Assembly (NCBI GenBank): GCA_001298575.1
Contig: LJCV01000155.1
Coordinates: 1 to 64,000 of the forward strand
Direction: 5' to 3'
Source: Actinobacteria bacterium OK074
GTDB lineage: Bacteria; Actinomycetota; Actinomycetes; Streptomycetales; Streptomycetaceae
DNA length: 64,000 nucleotides
The translations under genes and the position numbers were made by a program. Positions 24,130 through 33,615 of the stretch are shown piece after piece (the stretch's first letter is position 1; each line of letters opens with the position of its first letter). Under the pieces are notes generated by a model. The model made no database searches. It saw only the letters and a list, made by a program, of their open reading frames with translations, and was not told where the DNA came from.

Positions 24130-24611
24130 GCCGTCTTCCTCTCGGCTTCGGCCGCGGCCTCGCGGTTCGCTGCGCCCAGCGCCTGGGCCGTCGCGTCCTT
24201 CCAGGCCATCCAGCTCAGCAGGGCGCACTTGACCCGTGCCGGGTACTTGGAGACGCCGGCGAACGCGACCGCGTCCTCCAGCACCTCCTCCATCGCGTCG
24301 TCCGGCTCGATACGGCCCTTGGACTGCATCAGCTCCAGGAAGGTCTCCTGGATCTTCTGCGCGTCGGCCAGGTCCTTGCCGACCAGCAGGTCGTTCAGTA
24401 CGGAGGCCGACGCCTGGCTGATCGAGCAGCCCTGGCCCTCGTACGAGACGTCCTCGATCGTCGTGCCGTCGTACTTCACGCGCAGGGTGATCTCGTCGCC
24501 GCACGTCGGGTTGACGTGGTGCACCTCGGCGTCGCCGTCCCGAAGACCACGCCCGTGCGGGTGCTTGTAATGGTCCAGGATGACTTCCTGGTACATCGAA
24601 TCCAGCTTCAC
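24126..24611 (-). CDS. sufU: SUF system sulfur-transfer protein SufU
   Basis: 161 aa. The zinc ligands C37, D39 (NPTCGDE), C62 (GQGCSIS) and C129 (RVKCALL) are all present. SufU takes persulfide sulfur from SufS through ligand swapping at its zinc. It lies 15 bp downstream of sufS and overlaps the sufT-like gene. The C-terminal Ala/Glu-rich tail is a small extension. Confidence 0.94.
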   Translation of the reverse strand: MKLDSMYQEVILDHYKHPHGRGLRDGDAEVHHVNPTCGDEITLRVKYDGTTIEDVSYEGQGCSISQASASVLNDLLVGKDLADAQKIQETFLELMQSKGRIEPDDAMEEVLEDAVAFAGVSKYPARVKCALLSWMAWKDATAQALGAANREAAAEAERKTA

Positions 24612-24626
24612 GACTCAGCCAGCTCC

Positions 24627-25898
24627 TCAGCCGAAGAAGTTCCGTACGTGCTCCAGGCCGTCGACCAGTGCGTCGATCTCGGCCGGTGTGGAGTACAGAT
24701 AGAACGACGCTCGCGTGGTCGCGGGAATTCCGTACCGCAGGCAGACCGGCCGTGCGCAGTGGTGGCCGACCCGGACGGCGATGCCCTGTTCGTCGAGGAC
24801 CTGGCCCACGTCGTGCGGGTGGATGTCACCGAGCGTGAAGGAGATCGCCGAGCCGCGGTCCTCGGCCGTGGTGGGGCCGATGATCCGCAGGTCCGGCACC
24901 TCGCCGAGCCGCTTCACCGCGTACTCGGTGAGCGCGTGCTCGTGCGCGAGGATCTTGTCCATGCCGATCGCCGACAGGTAGTCGATCGCCGCGCCCAGGC
25001 CCACCGCCTGTGCGATCGGCGGGGTGCCCGCCTCGAACTTGTGCGGCGCCGGGGCGTACGTCGACGAGTGCATCGACACGGTCTCGATCATCTCGCCGCC
25101 GCCCAGGAACGGCGGCAGGTCCTCCAGGAGTTCCTGGCGGCCCCACAGGACGCCGATGCCGGTCGGGCCGCACATCTTGTGGCCGGTGAAGGCCACGAAG
25201 TCGGCCTGAAGGGCCTGCACGTCCAGCGGCATGTGCGGCGCGGCCTGCGAGGCGTCGATGCAGACCAGCGCGCCGACCTCCTGCGCACGGCGCACGATCG
25301 CCTCGACCGGGTTGACCGTGCCCAGGATGTTCGACACCAGCACGAAGGAGACGATCTTCGTCTTCTCCGTGATGATCTCGTCGATGTTGGAGAGGTCCAG
25401 CCGGCCGTCGTCCGTGAGGCCGAACCACTTCAGCTTCGCGCCGGTGCGCTGCGCGAGCAGCTGCCACGGCACGATGTTGGAGTGGTGCTCCATCTCCGTG
25501 ATGACGATCTCGGTCTCGTGGTCCACGCGGTAGGGCTCGTCGGCCCAGCCGAGCATGTTCGCCACGAGGTTCAGCGACTCGGAGGCGTTCTTGGTGAAGA
25601 TCACCTCGTCGCGGCTGGGCGCGTTGACGAACGCGGCGACCTTGTCGCGCGCGCCCTCGTACAGCGCCGTGGCCTCCTCGGCGAGCACATGCACACCGCG
25701 GTGGACGTTGGCGTTGTAGCGCTCGTAGTACTCGTTCAGGGCGTCCAGCACCTGGCGCGGCTTCTGCGAGGTCGCCGCGTTGTCCAGGTACACGAGCTTC
25801 TTACCGTCGTGGACCTGCCGGTCCAGGATGGGGAAGTCCTTACGGATCGCCTCGCCCAGAAGATTGGGCACAGTGAGGAGGCCCGACGGCTGCGTCAC
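24627..25898 (-). CDS. sufS: Cysteine desulfurase SufS
   Basis: 423 aa from a GTG at 25898 that overlaps the sufC stop as GTGA. Class V PLP fold with the Schiff-base lysine K241 in FTGHKMCG and the persulfide cysteine C381 in RVGHHCARP. It turns cysteine into alanine and hands sulfur to SufU. The start is tied to the overlap, with AAGGGTGG upstream; no ATG is available near it. Confidence 0.94.
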   Translation of the reverse strand: MTQPSGLLTVPNLLGEAIRKDFPILDRQVHDGKKLVYLDNAATSQKPRQVLDALNEYYERYNANVHRGVHVLAEEATALYEGARDKVAAFVNAPSRDEVIFTKNASESLNLVANMLGWADEPYRVDHETEIVITEMEHHSNIVPWQLLAQRTGAKLKWFGLTDDGRLDLSNIDEIITEKTKIVSFVLVSNILGTVNPVEAIVRRAQEVGALVCIDASQAAPHMPLDVQALQADFVAFTGHKMCGPTGIGVLWGRQELLEDLPPFLGGGEMIETVSMHSSTYAPAPHKFEAGTPPIAQAVGLGAAIDYLSAIGMDKILAHEHALTEYAVKRLGEVPDLRIIGPTTAEDRGSAISFTLGDIHPHDVGQVLDEQGIAVRVGHHCARPVCLRYGIPATTRASFYLYSTPAEIDALVDGLEHVRNFFG

Positions 25899-26659
25899 GC
25901 GGATACGCCACCCTTCGTGTAAACCTCGTAGCCCTCGTTCTCCAACTTGTCGGCGAGTTCGGGGCCACCCGACTCCACGATCCGGCCCGCCGAGAAGACG
26001 TGGACGTAGTCGGGCTTGATGTAGCGCAGGATGCGCGTGTAGTGCGTGATCAGCAGGGTGCCGACCTCGCCGGTCTCGCGGACGCGGTTGACGCCCTCGG
26101 AGACGATGCGCAGGGCGTCGACGTCGAGACCGGAGTCCGTCTCGTCGAGGATCGCGACCTTCGGCTTGAGCAGTTCCAGCTGGAGGATCTCGTGGCGCTT
26201 CTTCTCGCCGCCGGAGAAGCCCTCGTTGACGTTGCGCTCGGCGAAGGCGGGGTCCATGTTGAGCCGCTCCATGGTCTCCCGGACCTCCTTCACCCACGTC
26301 CGCAGCTTCGGCGCCTCGCCACGGATGGCGGTCGCGGACGTCCGCAGGAAGTTGGAGACCGAGACGCCCGGGATCTCGACCGGGTACTGCATCGCCAGGA
26401 ACAGGCCCGCGCGGGCGCGCTCGTCGACGGACATCTCCAGGACGTTCTCGCCGTCGAGGGTGACGGTGCCCCCGGTGATCGTGTACTTGGGGTGGCCCGC
26501 GAGCGAGTAGGCGAGGGTCGACTTGCCGGAGCCGTTGGGGCCCATGATGGCGTGCGTCTCGCCCTGCTTCACGGTCAGGTCGACACCCTTGAGGATCTCC
26601 TTCGTGGCGTTGTCGGCCTCGACGGTGACGTGCAGGTCTCGGATTTCAAGCGTTGCCAT
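25895..26659 (-). CDS. sufC: Fe-S cluster assembly ATPase SufC
   Basis: 254 aa ABC-type ATPase. Walker A GPNGSGKST at residues 40-48, signature FSGGEKKRHE near 149, Walker B VAILDETDSGLD near 169. SufC forms the SufBC2D scaffold complex and its ATP cycle opens the site for cluster assembly. It starts 7 bp after the Rieske gene. Confidence 0.95.
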   Translation of the reverse strand: MATLEIRDLHVTVEADNATKEILKGVDLTVKQGETHAIMGPNGSGKSTLAYSLAGHPKYTITGGTVTLDGENVLEMSVDERARAGLFLAMQYPVEIPGVSVSNFLRTSATAIRGEAPKLRTWVKEVRETMERLNMDPAFAERNVNEGFSGGEKKRHEILQLELLKPKVAILDETDSGLDVDALRIVSEGVNRVRETGEVGTLLITHYTRILRYIKPDYVHVFSAGRIVESGGPELADKLENEGYEVYTKGGVSA

Positions 26660-26666
26660 GGGTGTC

Positions 26667-26996
26667 TCAGGACTCCTGGGTGAGAGAGACGAGCACGTCG
26701 TCCCCTTCGATCTTTACGGGGTATACGGGTACGGGGCGTGTCGCGGGCAGGCCGGACGGTTTGCCGGTGCGCAGGTCGAAGGCGGAGCCGTGCAGCCAGC
26801 ACTCGATCTGGCAGTCCTCCACCTCGCCCTCGGAGAGCGAGACGTTCGCGTGCGAGCAGATGTCGTTGATCGCGAACACCTCGCCCTCGGTACGGACGAC
26901 CGAGACCGCCGTGCCGTCGAGTTCCACCCGCTTGGGGGTGTCCGTCTCCAGCTCGCTCAGCCCGCAGGCGCGTACGAACGTCGAAGAGGCGGTCAT
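26667..26996 (-). CDS. Rieske-type [2Fe-2S] ferredoxin in the suf operon
   Basis: 109 aa. The Rieske ligands are C47-x-H49 and C66-x2-H69. It resembles the small subunits of NirD/HcaC/BphF type. Its ATG overlaps the sufD stop by one base (TGATG). Its fixed place between sufD and sufC is typical of actinobacteria and suggests an electron-donating or cluster-carrying role in assembly; this is not proven. Confidence 0.92.
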   Translation of the reverse strand: MTASSTFVRACGLSELETDTPKRVELDGTAVSVVRTEGEVFAINDICSHANVSLSEGEVEDCQIECWLHGSAFDLRTGKPSGLPATRPVPVYPVKIEGDDVLVSLTQES

Positions 26997-28180
26997 CAGA
27001 CTGACGCCTCCAGCTCCTCGTCGATCTTCACGAGAAGGCGCTCTTCGATGTCGTCGACGCCGATCTGCTGGACCAGTTCGGCGAAGAAGCCGCGGACCAC
27101 CAGGCGGCGGGCCTCGTCGGCGGGGATGCCGCGGGCCATCAGGTAGAAGAGCTGCTCGTCGTCGAAGCGGCCGGTCGCGGAGGCGTGTCCGGCGCCGACG
27201 ATCTCGCCGGTCTCGATCTCCAGGTTCGGCACGGAGTCGACCCGGGCGCCGTCGGTCAGTACGAGGTTGCGGTTCATCTCGTACGTGTCGGTGCCCTCGG
27301 CCTTGGCCTCGATCAGCACGTCGCCGATCCACACCGCGTGGGCGTTGTCGCCCTGGAGCGCGCCCTTGTAGGCGACGTTCGACTTGCAGTGCGGGGTGTT
27401 GTGGTCGACGAGGAGGCGGTGCTCCTGGTGCTGGCCGGCGTCCGTGAAGTACAGGCCGAACAGCTCGGCGTCGCCGCCGGGTCCGGCGTACGCGACGCGC
27501 GGGTGCAGCCGTACGAGGTCGCCGCCGAAGGTGACGACGAAGGACTTGAAGGTGGCGTCCCGGCCGATCAGCGCGTTGTGCTGGCCGACGTGCACCGCCT
27601 TGTCGTCCCAGTCCTGGACGGAGACCACAGTGAGCTTGGCGCCGTCGCCGATGACGTAGTCGACGTTGGCGGCGAGCACCGCGTCACCGGTGTGGTCGAT
27701 GACGACGACGGCCTCGGCGAAGGCGCCGAGTTCGACGACCTGGTGGCCGTAGGCGACCCCGCCCTCGCCGTGCACGGTGATGCGGATCGGCTCGGTGAGG
27801 ACCGTCTCCTTGGGGACGGTGACGACCCCGGCCTTCTCGAACGCCGAGTACGCCTGGGCGGCGACGCGGTCCACGGGGGTGCCCGCCTTGCCGAGCCGGG
27901 CGTCGTCGCGGCCGACGGTCTCGACGGTGACGCCCTCGGGGGCCTGGATGTCGACGCTCACGCCGTCGCCGGTGGCGACCGCGGTGCCGTCGTGCAGGCC
28001 GCGCAGCCGCTCCAGCGGCGTGAACCGCCACTCCTCCTCCCGGCCGTGCGGGACCGGGAAGTCCGCCACGTCGAAGGACGGCGGCGCGCTCATGCGCGTG
28101 GCGACGGTCGACTCGGCGGCCACCGCGATCGATCCGGCGGTGGTGGAGGAGCCCACCGGGGAGTTCTGAGCCTCAGCCAT
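26996..28180 (-). CDS. sufD: Fe-S cluster assembly protein SufD
   Basis: 394 aa beta-helical scaffold protein of the SufBC2D complex. Family segments: FPVPHGREEEWRFTPL near the start and HASATGRFDDEQLFYLMARG near the end. It lacks the residues that make SufB the cluster-binding partner. It is 59 bp downstream of sufB; the start codon has only a weak ribosome site. Confidence 0.94.
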   Translation of the reverse strand: MAEAQNSPVGSSTTAGSIAVAAESTVATRMSAPPSFDVADFPVPHGREEEWRFTPLERLRGLHDGTAVATGDGVSVDIQAPEGVTVETVGRDDARLGKAGTPVDRVAAQAYSAFEKAGVVTVPKETVLTEPIRITVHGEGGVAYGHQVVELGAFAEAVVVIDHTGDAVLAANVDYVIGDGAKLTVVSVQDWDDKAVHVGQHNALIGRDATFKSFVVTFGGDLVRLHPRVAYAGPGGDAELFGLYFTDAGQHQEHRLLVDHNTPHCKSNVAYKGALQGDNAHAVWIGDVLIEAKAEGTDTYEMNRNLVLTDGARVDSVPNLEIETGEIVGAGHASATGRFDDEQLFYLMARGIPADEARRLVVRGFFAELVQQIGVDDIEERLLVKIDEELEASV

Positions 28181-28239
28181 GGCTGTCGGTCTGCTCGCTT
28201 TCTTGCGTAAGGGGTGTGACGGGAGGGGCGGTTGGGGCC

Positions 28240-29664
28240 TTAGCCGACCGCGCCTTCCATCTGGAGCTCGATCAGCCGGTTGAGTTCGAGCGCGTACTCC
28301 ATGGGCAGTTCCTTGGCGATCGGCTCGACGAAGCCGCGCACGATCATCGCCATCGCCTCGAACTCGGTCATGCCCCGGCTCATCAGGTAGAAGAGCTGGT
28401 CGTCGCTGACCTTGGAGACGGTCGCCTCGTGGCCCATGGACACGTCGTCCTCGCGGACGTCCACGTAGGGGTACGTGTCGGAGCGGGAGATGGTGTCGAC
28501 GAGCAGCGCGTCACACAGCACGTTCGACTTGGAGCCGTGGGCGCCCTCGCCGATCTCGACCAGGCCGCGGTAGGAGGTACGGCCGCCGCCGCGCGCCACC
28601 GACTTCGAGACGATGTTCGACGACGTGTTCGGCGCCATGTGGACCATCTTGGAGCCGGCGTCCTGGTGCTGCCCCTCGCCCGCGAAGGCGATGGAGAGGG
28701 TCTCGCCCTTGGCATGCTCGCCCATCAGGTAGACGGCCGGGTACTTCATCGTCACCTTGGAGCCGATGTTGCCGTCGATCCACTCCATGGTCGCGCCCTC
28801 GTAGGCGACGGCGCGCTTGGTGACCAGGTTGTAGACGTTGTTCGACCAGTTCTGGATGGTCGTGTAGCGGCAGCGGGCGTTCTTCTTGACGATGATCTCG
28901 ACGACCGCGGAGTGCAGCGAGTCCGACTTGTAGATCGGCGCCGTACAGCCCTCGACGTAGTGCACGTAGGCGCCCTCGTCGACGATGATCAGGGTCCGCT
29001 CGAACTGGCCCATGTTCTCGGTGTTGATGCGGAAGTACGCCTGGAGCGGGATCTCGACGTGCACGCCCTTCGGCACGTAGATGAAGGAACCGCCGGACCA
29101 CACGGCCGTGTTGAGCGACGCGAACTTGTTGTCGCCGACCGGGATGACGGTGCCGAAGTACTCCTTGAAGAGCTCCGGGTGCTCCTTCAGCGCGGTGTCG
29201 GTGTCGAGGAAGATCACGCCCTGCTCCTCCAGGTCCTCGCGGATCTGGTGGTAGACGACCTCGGACTCGTACTGGGCCGCGACACCGGCGACGAGGCGCT
29301 GCTTCTCCGCCTCGGGGATGCCGAGCTTGTCGTAGGTGTTCTTGATGTCCTCGGGCAGGTCCTCCCAGGACTCCGCCTGCTTCTCCGTGGAGCGCACGAA
29401 GTACTTGATGTTGTCGAAGTCGATGCCCGACAGGTCCGAGCCCCAGTTCGGCATGGGCTTCTTGTCGAACAGGCGCAGGCCCTTGAGCCGGAGCTTGGTC
29501 ATCCACTCCGGCTCGGACTTCTTGGCGGAGATGTCCTTGACGACGTCCTCGTTGATGCCGCGCTTGGCGGAGGCACCGGCCACGTCGGAGTCGGCCCAGC
29601 CGTATTCGTACGTGCCCAGACCCTCGAGCTCGGGGTGGGCGGTCTCCTCGATGGGGAGCGTCAT
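28240..29664 (-). CDS. sufB: Fe-S cluster assembly protein SufB
   Basis: 474 aa, full family length. Markers include the region around [14 protein letters not shown] and the final block [20 protein letters not shown]. SufB is the main scaffold on which the cluster forms. GGAGG lies nine bases before the ATG, which overlaps the sufR stop as ATGA. Confidence 0.95.
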   Translation of the reverse strand: MTLPIEETAHPELEGLGTYEYGWADSDVAGASAKRGINEDVVKDISAKKSEPEWMTKLRLKGLRLFDKKPMPNWGSDLSGIDFDNIKYFVRSTEKQAESWEDLPEDIKNTYDKLGIPEAEKQRLVAGVAAQYESEVVYHQIREDLEEQGVIFLDTDTALKEHPELFKEYFGTVIPVGDNKFASLNTAVWSGGSFIYVPKGVHVEIPLQAYFRINTENMGQFERTLIIVDEGAYVHYVEGCTAPIYKSDSLHSAVVEIIVKKNARCRYTTIQNWSNNVYNLVTKRAVAYEGATMEWIDGNIGSKVTMKYPAVYLMGEHAKGETLSIAFAGEGQHQDAGSKMVHMAPNTSSNIVSKSVARGGGRTSYRGLVEIGEGAHGSKSNVLCDALLVDTISRSDTYPYVDVREDDVSMGHEATVSKVSDDQLFYLMSRGMTEFEAMAMIVRGFVEPIAKELPMEYALELNRLIELQMEGAVG

Positions 29665-30422
29665 GCGGGGTTCCTCCCGGCCGTGCTGGCGGATGCGTTG
29701 TGGGTGGTCGTTTTCGAAAGCTTGGGGATGAACGTCGTGCAGACGCCGTCACCGTGGGCGATGGTCGCCAGTCGCTGGACGTGGGTGCCGAGCAGCTGGG
29801 AGAAGATCTCCGTCTCGGCCTCGCACAGCTGCGGGAACTTCTCCGCGACGTGGGCGACCGGGCAGTGGTGCTGGCAGAGCTGTTCACCCTGGTGCGGGAG
29901 GGGCGCGCTGCGCGCCGTAGCAGCGTACCCGTCCGCGCTCAGCGCCTTGGCCAGGGCTTTGGTGCGGCCCTCGGGCGGTGCGGCCTCGACCGCCTCGCGG
30001 TAGGCGGCGGCCTGCTCGGCGATCCGCGCGCGCGTGAACTCGACGATCGCCTCGTCCCCGCCGCGCTCCTGGATCCAGCGCAGGGCGTCCGCGGCCAGCC
30101 GGTCGTACGACTGGTCGAAGGCGTCCCGGCCGCAGGAGGTGAGCGCGAAGACCTTGGCGGGCCGGCCACGCGTGCGCGCGCCGTAGATGCGCTGTTCCTT
30201 CGCCTGTACGACATCGTCGGCGACCAGTGCGTCGAGGTGCCGGCGGACGGCGGCGTGGGTGAGGCCGAGGCGTCCGGCGAGTTCGGCGACGGTCGAGGGG
30301 CCGTGGTCCAGGATGGACCGGGCGACGCGGTCGCGCGTGGAACGGTCCGAGCGCAACCCAGCCGCCAGCTCCTCCTGGGGGGGCACCGCGGGGGTGTCCC
30401 GAGCCTCGCCGACGTTTTTCAC
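29661..30422 (-). CDS. sufR: Fe-S cluster-sensing repressor SufR
   Basis: 253 aa from the GTG at 30422. A DeoR/ArsR-like winged helix (about residues 30-85, with [19 protein letters not shown]) precedes a C-terminal Cys cluster: C183, C187 and C200 (CQHHC then C), with C228 as a possible fourth. SufR proteins bind [4Fe-4S] and repress suf when cluster supply is adequate. The transcript appears leaderless: AACAAT ends 6 nt before GTG, 18 bp from TTGCCC. The operator lies on this promoter. Confidence 0.92.
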   Translation of the reverse strand: MKNVGEARDTPAVPPQEELAAGLRSDRSTRDRVARSILDHGPSTVAELAGRLGLTHAAVRRHLDALVADDVVQAKEQRIYGARTRGRPAKVFALTSCGRDAFDQSYDRLAADALRWIQERGGDEAIVEFTRARIAEQAAAYREAVEAAPPEGRTKALAKALSADGYAATARSAPLPHQGEQLCQHHCPVAHVAEKFPQLCEAETEIFSQLLGTHVQRLATIAHGDGVCTTFIPKLSKTTTHNASASTAGRNPA

Positions 30423-30458
30423 AACGCCATTGTTGCGTAATTCCTCAGAGCGGGGCAA
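30422..30458 (-). promoter_or_regulatory. suf operon promoter with SufR operator CAAC-N6-GTTG
   Basis: CAAC at 30422-30425 and GTTG at 30432-30435 form the 14-bp palindrome I recall for Streptomyces SufR. It overlaps the -10 (AACAAT, 30434-30429) and the start codon of sufR. The -35 TTGCCC is at 30458-30453. Confidence 0.75.
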
Positions 30459-30493
30459 GCCGCGTTCCGACCACCCGACGGTGCCGTGCATCA

Positions 30494-30513
30494 CTTAGGT
30501 AAACCTAAGCTGA
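30494..30513. promoter_or_regulatory. Possible iron box (DmdR1/DtxR-type site)
   Basis: CTTAGGT-AA-ACCTAAG is a perfect palindrome (30494-30509). Over 19 bases from 30495, 14 match the DtxR/DmdR consensus TTAGGTTAGGCTAACCTAA by eye. It lies about 75 bp upstream of sufR. Confidence 0.45.
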
Positions 30514-30835
30514 CCTGCGGAAACGATCTTTGATCGATCGGCGGGAGGGCTCCGGCACGGGCCGTCCGGGGCCTCCCGAACCGGGCCCGCACCGCCTCCC
30601 ACCGGCCCTCTTGACATTTTCGGGCACGTTTGGTCATGAACTTTCGGGCGCGGCGGGGGCACCTCCTGGGCTTCGAGGGCGGGGCTCGCTCCGGGTACGG
30701 CGCTCAGTGAACCCGGTGGCGCACGCCCGCGCACAACCCGTACGAACTTCGGCCCTTTTCCGCCCTCGGCCGATTTCACCCCTGTCCGACCCCAGAGATC
30801 CCGGACCCGCCCGACACACCTCCCACCCGCGTACC

Positions 30836-30849
30836 TAGACTCTGGACCC
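30836..30849 (+). promoter_or_regulatory. -10 element of a leaderless ABC-exporter transcript
   Basis: TAGACT at 30836-30841 ends 8 nt before the ATG at 30850, which has no ribosome site. Confidence 0.5.
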
Positions 30850-31773
30850 ATGCGAAGCGAGCCGGTCGTCCAGGTCCAGGGCCTGGTGAAGCGGTACGGC
30901 ACCAAGACCGCGGTGGACGGTCTCGACCTCACGGCCCGGGCGGGCATCACCGCCGTACTCGGGCCCAACGGGGCGGGCAAGACCACCACCGTCGAGACCT
31001 GCGAGGGATACCGCACGCCGGACTCCGGCACCGTGCGCGTCCTGGGCCTCGACCCGGTGCGGCAATCCTCCCGACTGCGGCCCCGGATCGGGGTGATGCT
31101 CCAGTCCGGCGGGGTCTACTCGGGCGCCCGCGCCGACGAGATGCTGCGCCATGTGGCGAGACTCCACGCCCACCCGCTGGACGTGGACGCGCTGATCGCG
31201 CGCCTCGGCCTCGACAGCTGCGGGCGTACGGCCTACCGGCGGCTGTCCGGCGGCCAGCAGCAGCGGCTGGCGCTCGCGATGGCCGTGGTGGGCCGCCCCG
31301 AGCTGGTGTTCCTGGACGAGCCGACCGCGGGTCTGGACCCCCAGGCCCGCCGGGCGACCTGGGACCTCGTCCGGGACCTGCGGGCGGACGGCGTCTCGGT
31401 CATCCTCACCACGCACCACATGGACGAGGCCGAACAACTCGCCGACGACGTGGCCATCATCGACGGCGGCCGGGTCATCGCCCAGGGCTCCCCCGAGGAT
31501 TTGTGCCGCGGCGGCGCCGAGAACACCCTGCGCTTCATGGGCCGCCCCGGACTCGACGTGGGCTCCCTGCTGAAGGCGCTCCCGGCGGACTGCACGGCGG
31601 CGGAACTGACCCCGGGCGCCTACCGCGTCGGCGGCAAGGTCAACCCCCAGCTGCTGGCGACCGTGACCTCGTGGTGCGCGCAGCACGGGGTGATGCCGGA
31701 GAAGATCTCGGTGGAACGCCACACGCTGGAAGACGTCTTTCTTGAGCTGACCGGCAAGGAGCTGCGCTCGTGA
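30850..31773 (+). CDS. ABC transporter ATP-binding protein (DrrA-like)
   Basis: 307 aa. Walker A GPNGAGKTT at residues 38-46, signature LSGGQQQR near 131, Walker B LVFLDEPTAGLDP near 150, and a C-terminal DrrA-like domain. It pairs with the permease whose GTG start overlaps its stop. Such pairs export drugs or lipids; the substrate is unknown. The start codon appears leaderless. Confidence 0.92.
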   Translation: MRSEPVVQVQGLVKRYGTKTAVDGLDLTARAGITAVLGPNGAGKTTTVETCEGYRTPDSGTVRVLGLDPVRQSSRLRPRIGVMLQSGGVYSGARADEMLRHVARLHAHPLDVDALIARLGLDSCGRTAYRRLSGGQQQRLALAMAVVGRPELVFLDEPTAGLDPQARRATWDLVRDLRADGVSVILTTHHMDEAEQLADDVAIIDGGRVIAQGSPEDLCRGGAENTLRFMGRPGLDVGSLLKALPADCTAAELTPGAYRVGGKVNPQLLATVTSWCAQHGVMPEKISVERHTLEDVFLELTGKELRS

Positions 31774-32543
31774 CGACCGCCACCGGCACCTACGCCCCCC
31801 GGCCGGGCGCCGCCCCGCTCCCCCGCATGATCGCGGCCCAGGCCGTACTCGAAACGAAGATGCTGCTGCGCAACGGCGAACAGCTGCTGCTCACCGTGAT
31901 CATCCCGGCCCTCCTGCTGGTGCTCTTCAGCTCGGTCGACGTCGTCGACACCGGCAAGGGCAAGGCGGTGGACTTCCTGACCCCCGGCATCCTGGCCCTG
32001 GCCGTGATGTCCACGGCGTTCACGGGCCAGGCCATCGCGACCGGCTTCGAACGCCGCTACGGCGTCCTCAAGCGCCTCGCGTCCTCCCCCCTCCCCCGCT
32101 GGGCCCTGATGACCGCGAAGACGGCGTCGGTCCTGGTCACAGAGGTCCTCCAGGTCGTCCTCCTGACGGCGATAGCCTTCGCGCTGGGCTGGTCCCCGCA
32201 CGGCGACCCGGCCGCCGTCCTGCTCCTGCTGGTCCTGGGCACGGCCGCCTTCTCGGGCCTCGGCCTGCTGATGGCGGGCACCCTGAAGGCGGAGGCGACC
32301 CTGGCCGCCGCCAACCTCGCCTTCCTGCTGCTGCTCGTGAGCGGCGGCGTCATCGTCCCGATGGACAAGTTCCCGGCGGGCGCCCGGCACGTCCTGGAAC
32401 TGCTGCCGATCTCGGCCCTGTCGGACGGCCTGCGGGACGTGCTCCAGCACGGGGCGGGGATGCCGTGGGCAGACCTCGGCATCCTGGCGGTGTGGGGGGT
32501 CGTGGGCCTGGCGGCGGCGGGCAGGTTCTTCCGCTGGGAGTAG
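31770..32543 (+). CDS. ABC-2 type transporter permease
   Basis: 257 aa with six predicted membrane segments and the ABC-2 family middle segment VMSTAFTGQAIATGFERRYG. The GTG overlaps the ATPase stop by 4 bp, so subunits are made together. It forms a two-gene exporter. Confidence 0.91.
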   Translation: MTTATGTYAPRPGAAPLPRMIAAQAVLETKMLLRNGEQLLLTVIIPALLLVLFSSVDVVDTGKGKAVDFLTPGILALAVMSTAFTGQAIATGFERRYGVLKRLASSPLPRWALMTAKTASVLVTEVLQVVLLTAIAFALGWSPHGDPAAVLLLLVLGTAAFSGLGLLMAGTLKAEATLAAANLAFLLLLVSGGVIVPMDKFPAGARHVLELLPISALSDGLRDVLQHGAGMPWADLGILAVWGVVGLAAAGRFFRWE

Positions 32544-32603
32544 CCCTGACCAGCCGGGAACGGCCGGACCCGACCCTCGTGAAAGCGCGCACAAGCCCCG
32601 GCC

Positions 32604-32616
32604 TACGATGGACGGC
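32604..32616 (+). promoter_or_regulatory. -10 element of a leaderless ctaA transcript
   Basis: TACGAT at 32604-32609 is followed by seven bases and then the GTG at 32617. The ATG at 32608 overlaps this hexamer and is therefore an unlikely start. Confidence 0.6.
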
Positions 32617-33615
32617 GTGCCAAACGTGACCCGCGCCGACGCCGTAGCGGCCGTACGCAACCCGCTCGCCTTCATCGCCGAACGCTGGACCCCGGCCCGG
32701 CGGACCGTCCGGCGAGCGGCGCTCTCCGCCGTCGTCATGTCGGTGATCATCGTGGGCACCGGCGGCGCGGTACGGCTGACCGGTTCCGGCCTCGGCTGCC
32801 CGACCTGGCCCACGTGCACGGACACCTCGCTGACCACGACGAGCGCGATGGGCGTGCACGGCGTGATCGAGTTCAGCAACCGCATGCTGACGTACGTGCT
32901 GTGCGCGGCGGTCGGCTGGGCGATCATCGCGGCCCGCGCCGAGAAGCCGGGCCGCCGGAGCCTGACGCGGCTGGGCTGGGCCCAGTTCTGGATCGTGATG
33001 AGCAACGCGGTGCTCGGCGGCATCGTGGTCCTGGTCGGCCTCAACCCCTACACGGTCGCGGCCCACTTCCTGCTCTCGGCGGTCCTGATCGCGGTCGCCA
33101 CGGTCATGTGGCAGCGCACCCGCGAGGGTGACGCGGCCCCCCGCCCGCTGGTCGGCAAGGCGGTCCAGCAGCTGGTGTGGTTCCTGGTGGCGGCGACCGT
33201 GCTGCTGCTGGTCGTGGGCACGGTGGTGACCGGCGCGGGCCCGCACGCGGGCGACTCCCGCGAGGTCGAACGCATGCCGATCGACTGGGAGACGGTGGCC
33301 AAGCTGCACGCGGTGCTCGCCTGGATCGTGGTGACCCTGACCTTCGCCCTGTGGTTCGTCCTGAAGGCGGTCGACGCCCCGAAGGGACCCCTGGACCGCA
33401 CCCGGGAGCTGTTCGTCATCCTGCTGGGCCAGGGCGTCATCGGTTACGTCCAGTACTTCACGAACCTCCCCGAGGTGTTGGTCGGCATCCACCTCGTGGG
33501 CGCGGCCCTGGTCTGGATCGGCGTCCTGCGGGTGCTGCTGTCGCTGCGCGAACGCTCCGCGGTGACGGTCGACCTGCCGGGCCCGGCGACGGAGTCGGCC
33601 CTCACGAACGCGTGA
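32617..33615 (+). CDS. ctaA: Haem A synthase CtaA (COX15 family)
   Basis: 332 aa with eight membrane helices. It oxidises the methyl of haem O to the formyl of haem A for cytochrome aa3. Conserved features: GVHGVIEFSNRML, the haem-ligand histidines in AAHFLLS, AKLHAVLAW and GIHLVGA, and a Cys pair in GCPTWPTC as in Gram-positive CtaA. I chose GTG 32617 from the -10 spacing. Its 3' end overlaps a convergent gene by 14 bp, and ctaB is 2.5 kb away. Confidence 0.92.
   Translation: MPNVTRADAVAAVRNPLAFIAERWTPARRTVRRAALSAVVMSVIIVGTGGAVRLTGSGLGCPTWPTCTDTSLTTTSAMGVHGVIEFSNRMLTYVLCAAVGWAIIAARAEKPGRRSLTRLGWAQFWIVMSNAVLGGIVVLVGLNPYTVAAHFLLSAVLIAVATVMWQRTREGDAAPRPLVGKAVQQLVWFLVAATVLLLVVGTVVTGAGPHAGDSREVERMPIDWETVAKLHAVLAWIVVTLTFALWFVLKAVDAPKGPLDRTRELFVILLGQGVIGYVQYFTNLPEVLVGIHLVGAALVWIGVLRVLLSLRERSAVTVDLPGPATESALTNA

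Larger units (their letters stand above)
30459..30849. other. Intergenic region between sufR and the ABC exporter
   Basis: It contains an iron-box-like palindrome at 30494-30513 near sufR and the ABC-gene promoter at its right end. TTGACA at 30611 has no matching -10. The rest shows no convincing gene or structure. Confidence 0.55.

Noticed and set aside
28216..30003. 595-aa plus-strand open frame opposite sufB and sufR
   Set aside because: Antisense shadow of conserved genes with no recognisable domain or ribosome site.
30611..30640. TTGACA as a promoter for the ABC genes
   Set aside because: No -10 with the needed A and T at 16-19 bp; TAGACT next to the ATG explains initiation better.
32608..32616. 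ATG at 32608 as the ctaA start
   Set aside because: It overlaps the -10 hexamer TACGAT; GTG 32617 fits a leaderless transcript and the family N-terminus.
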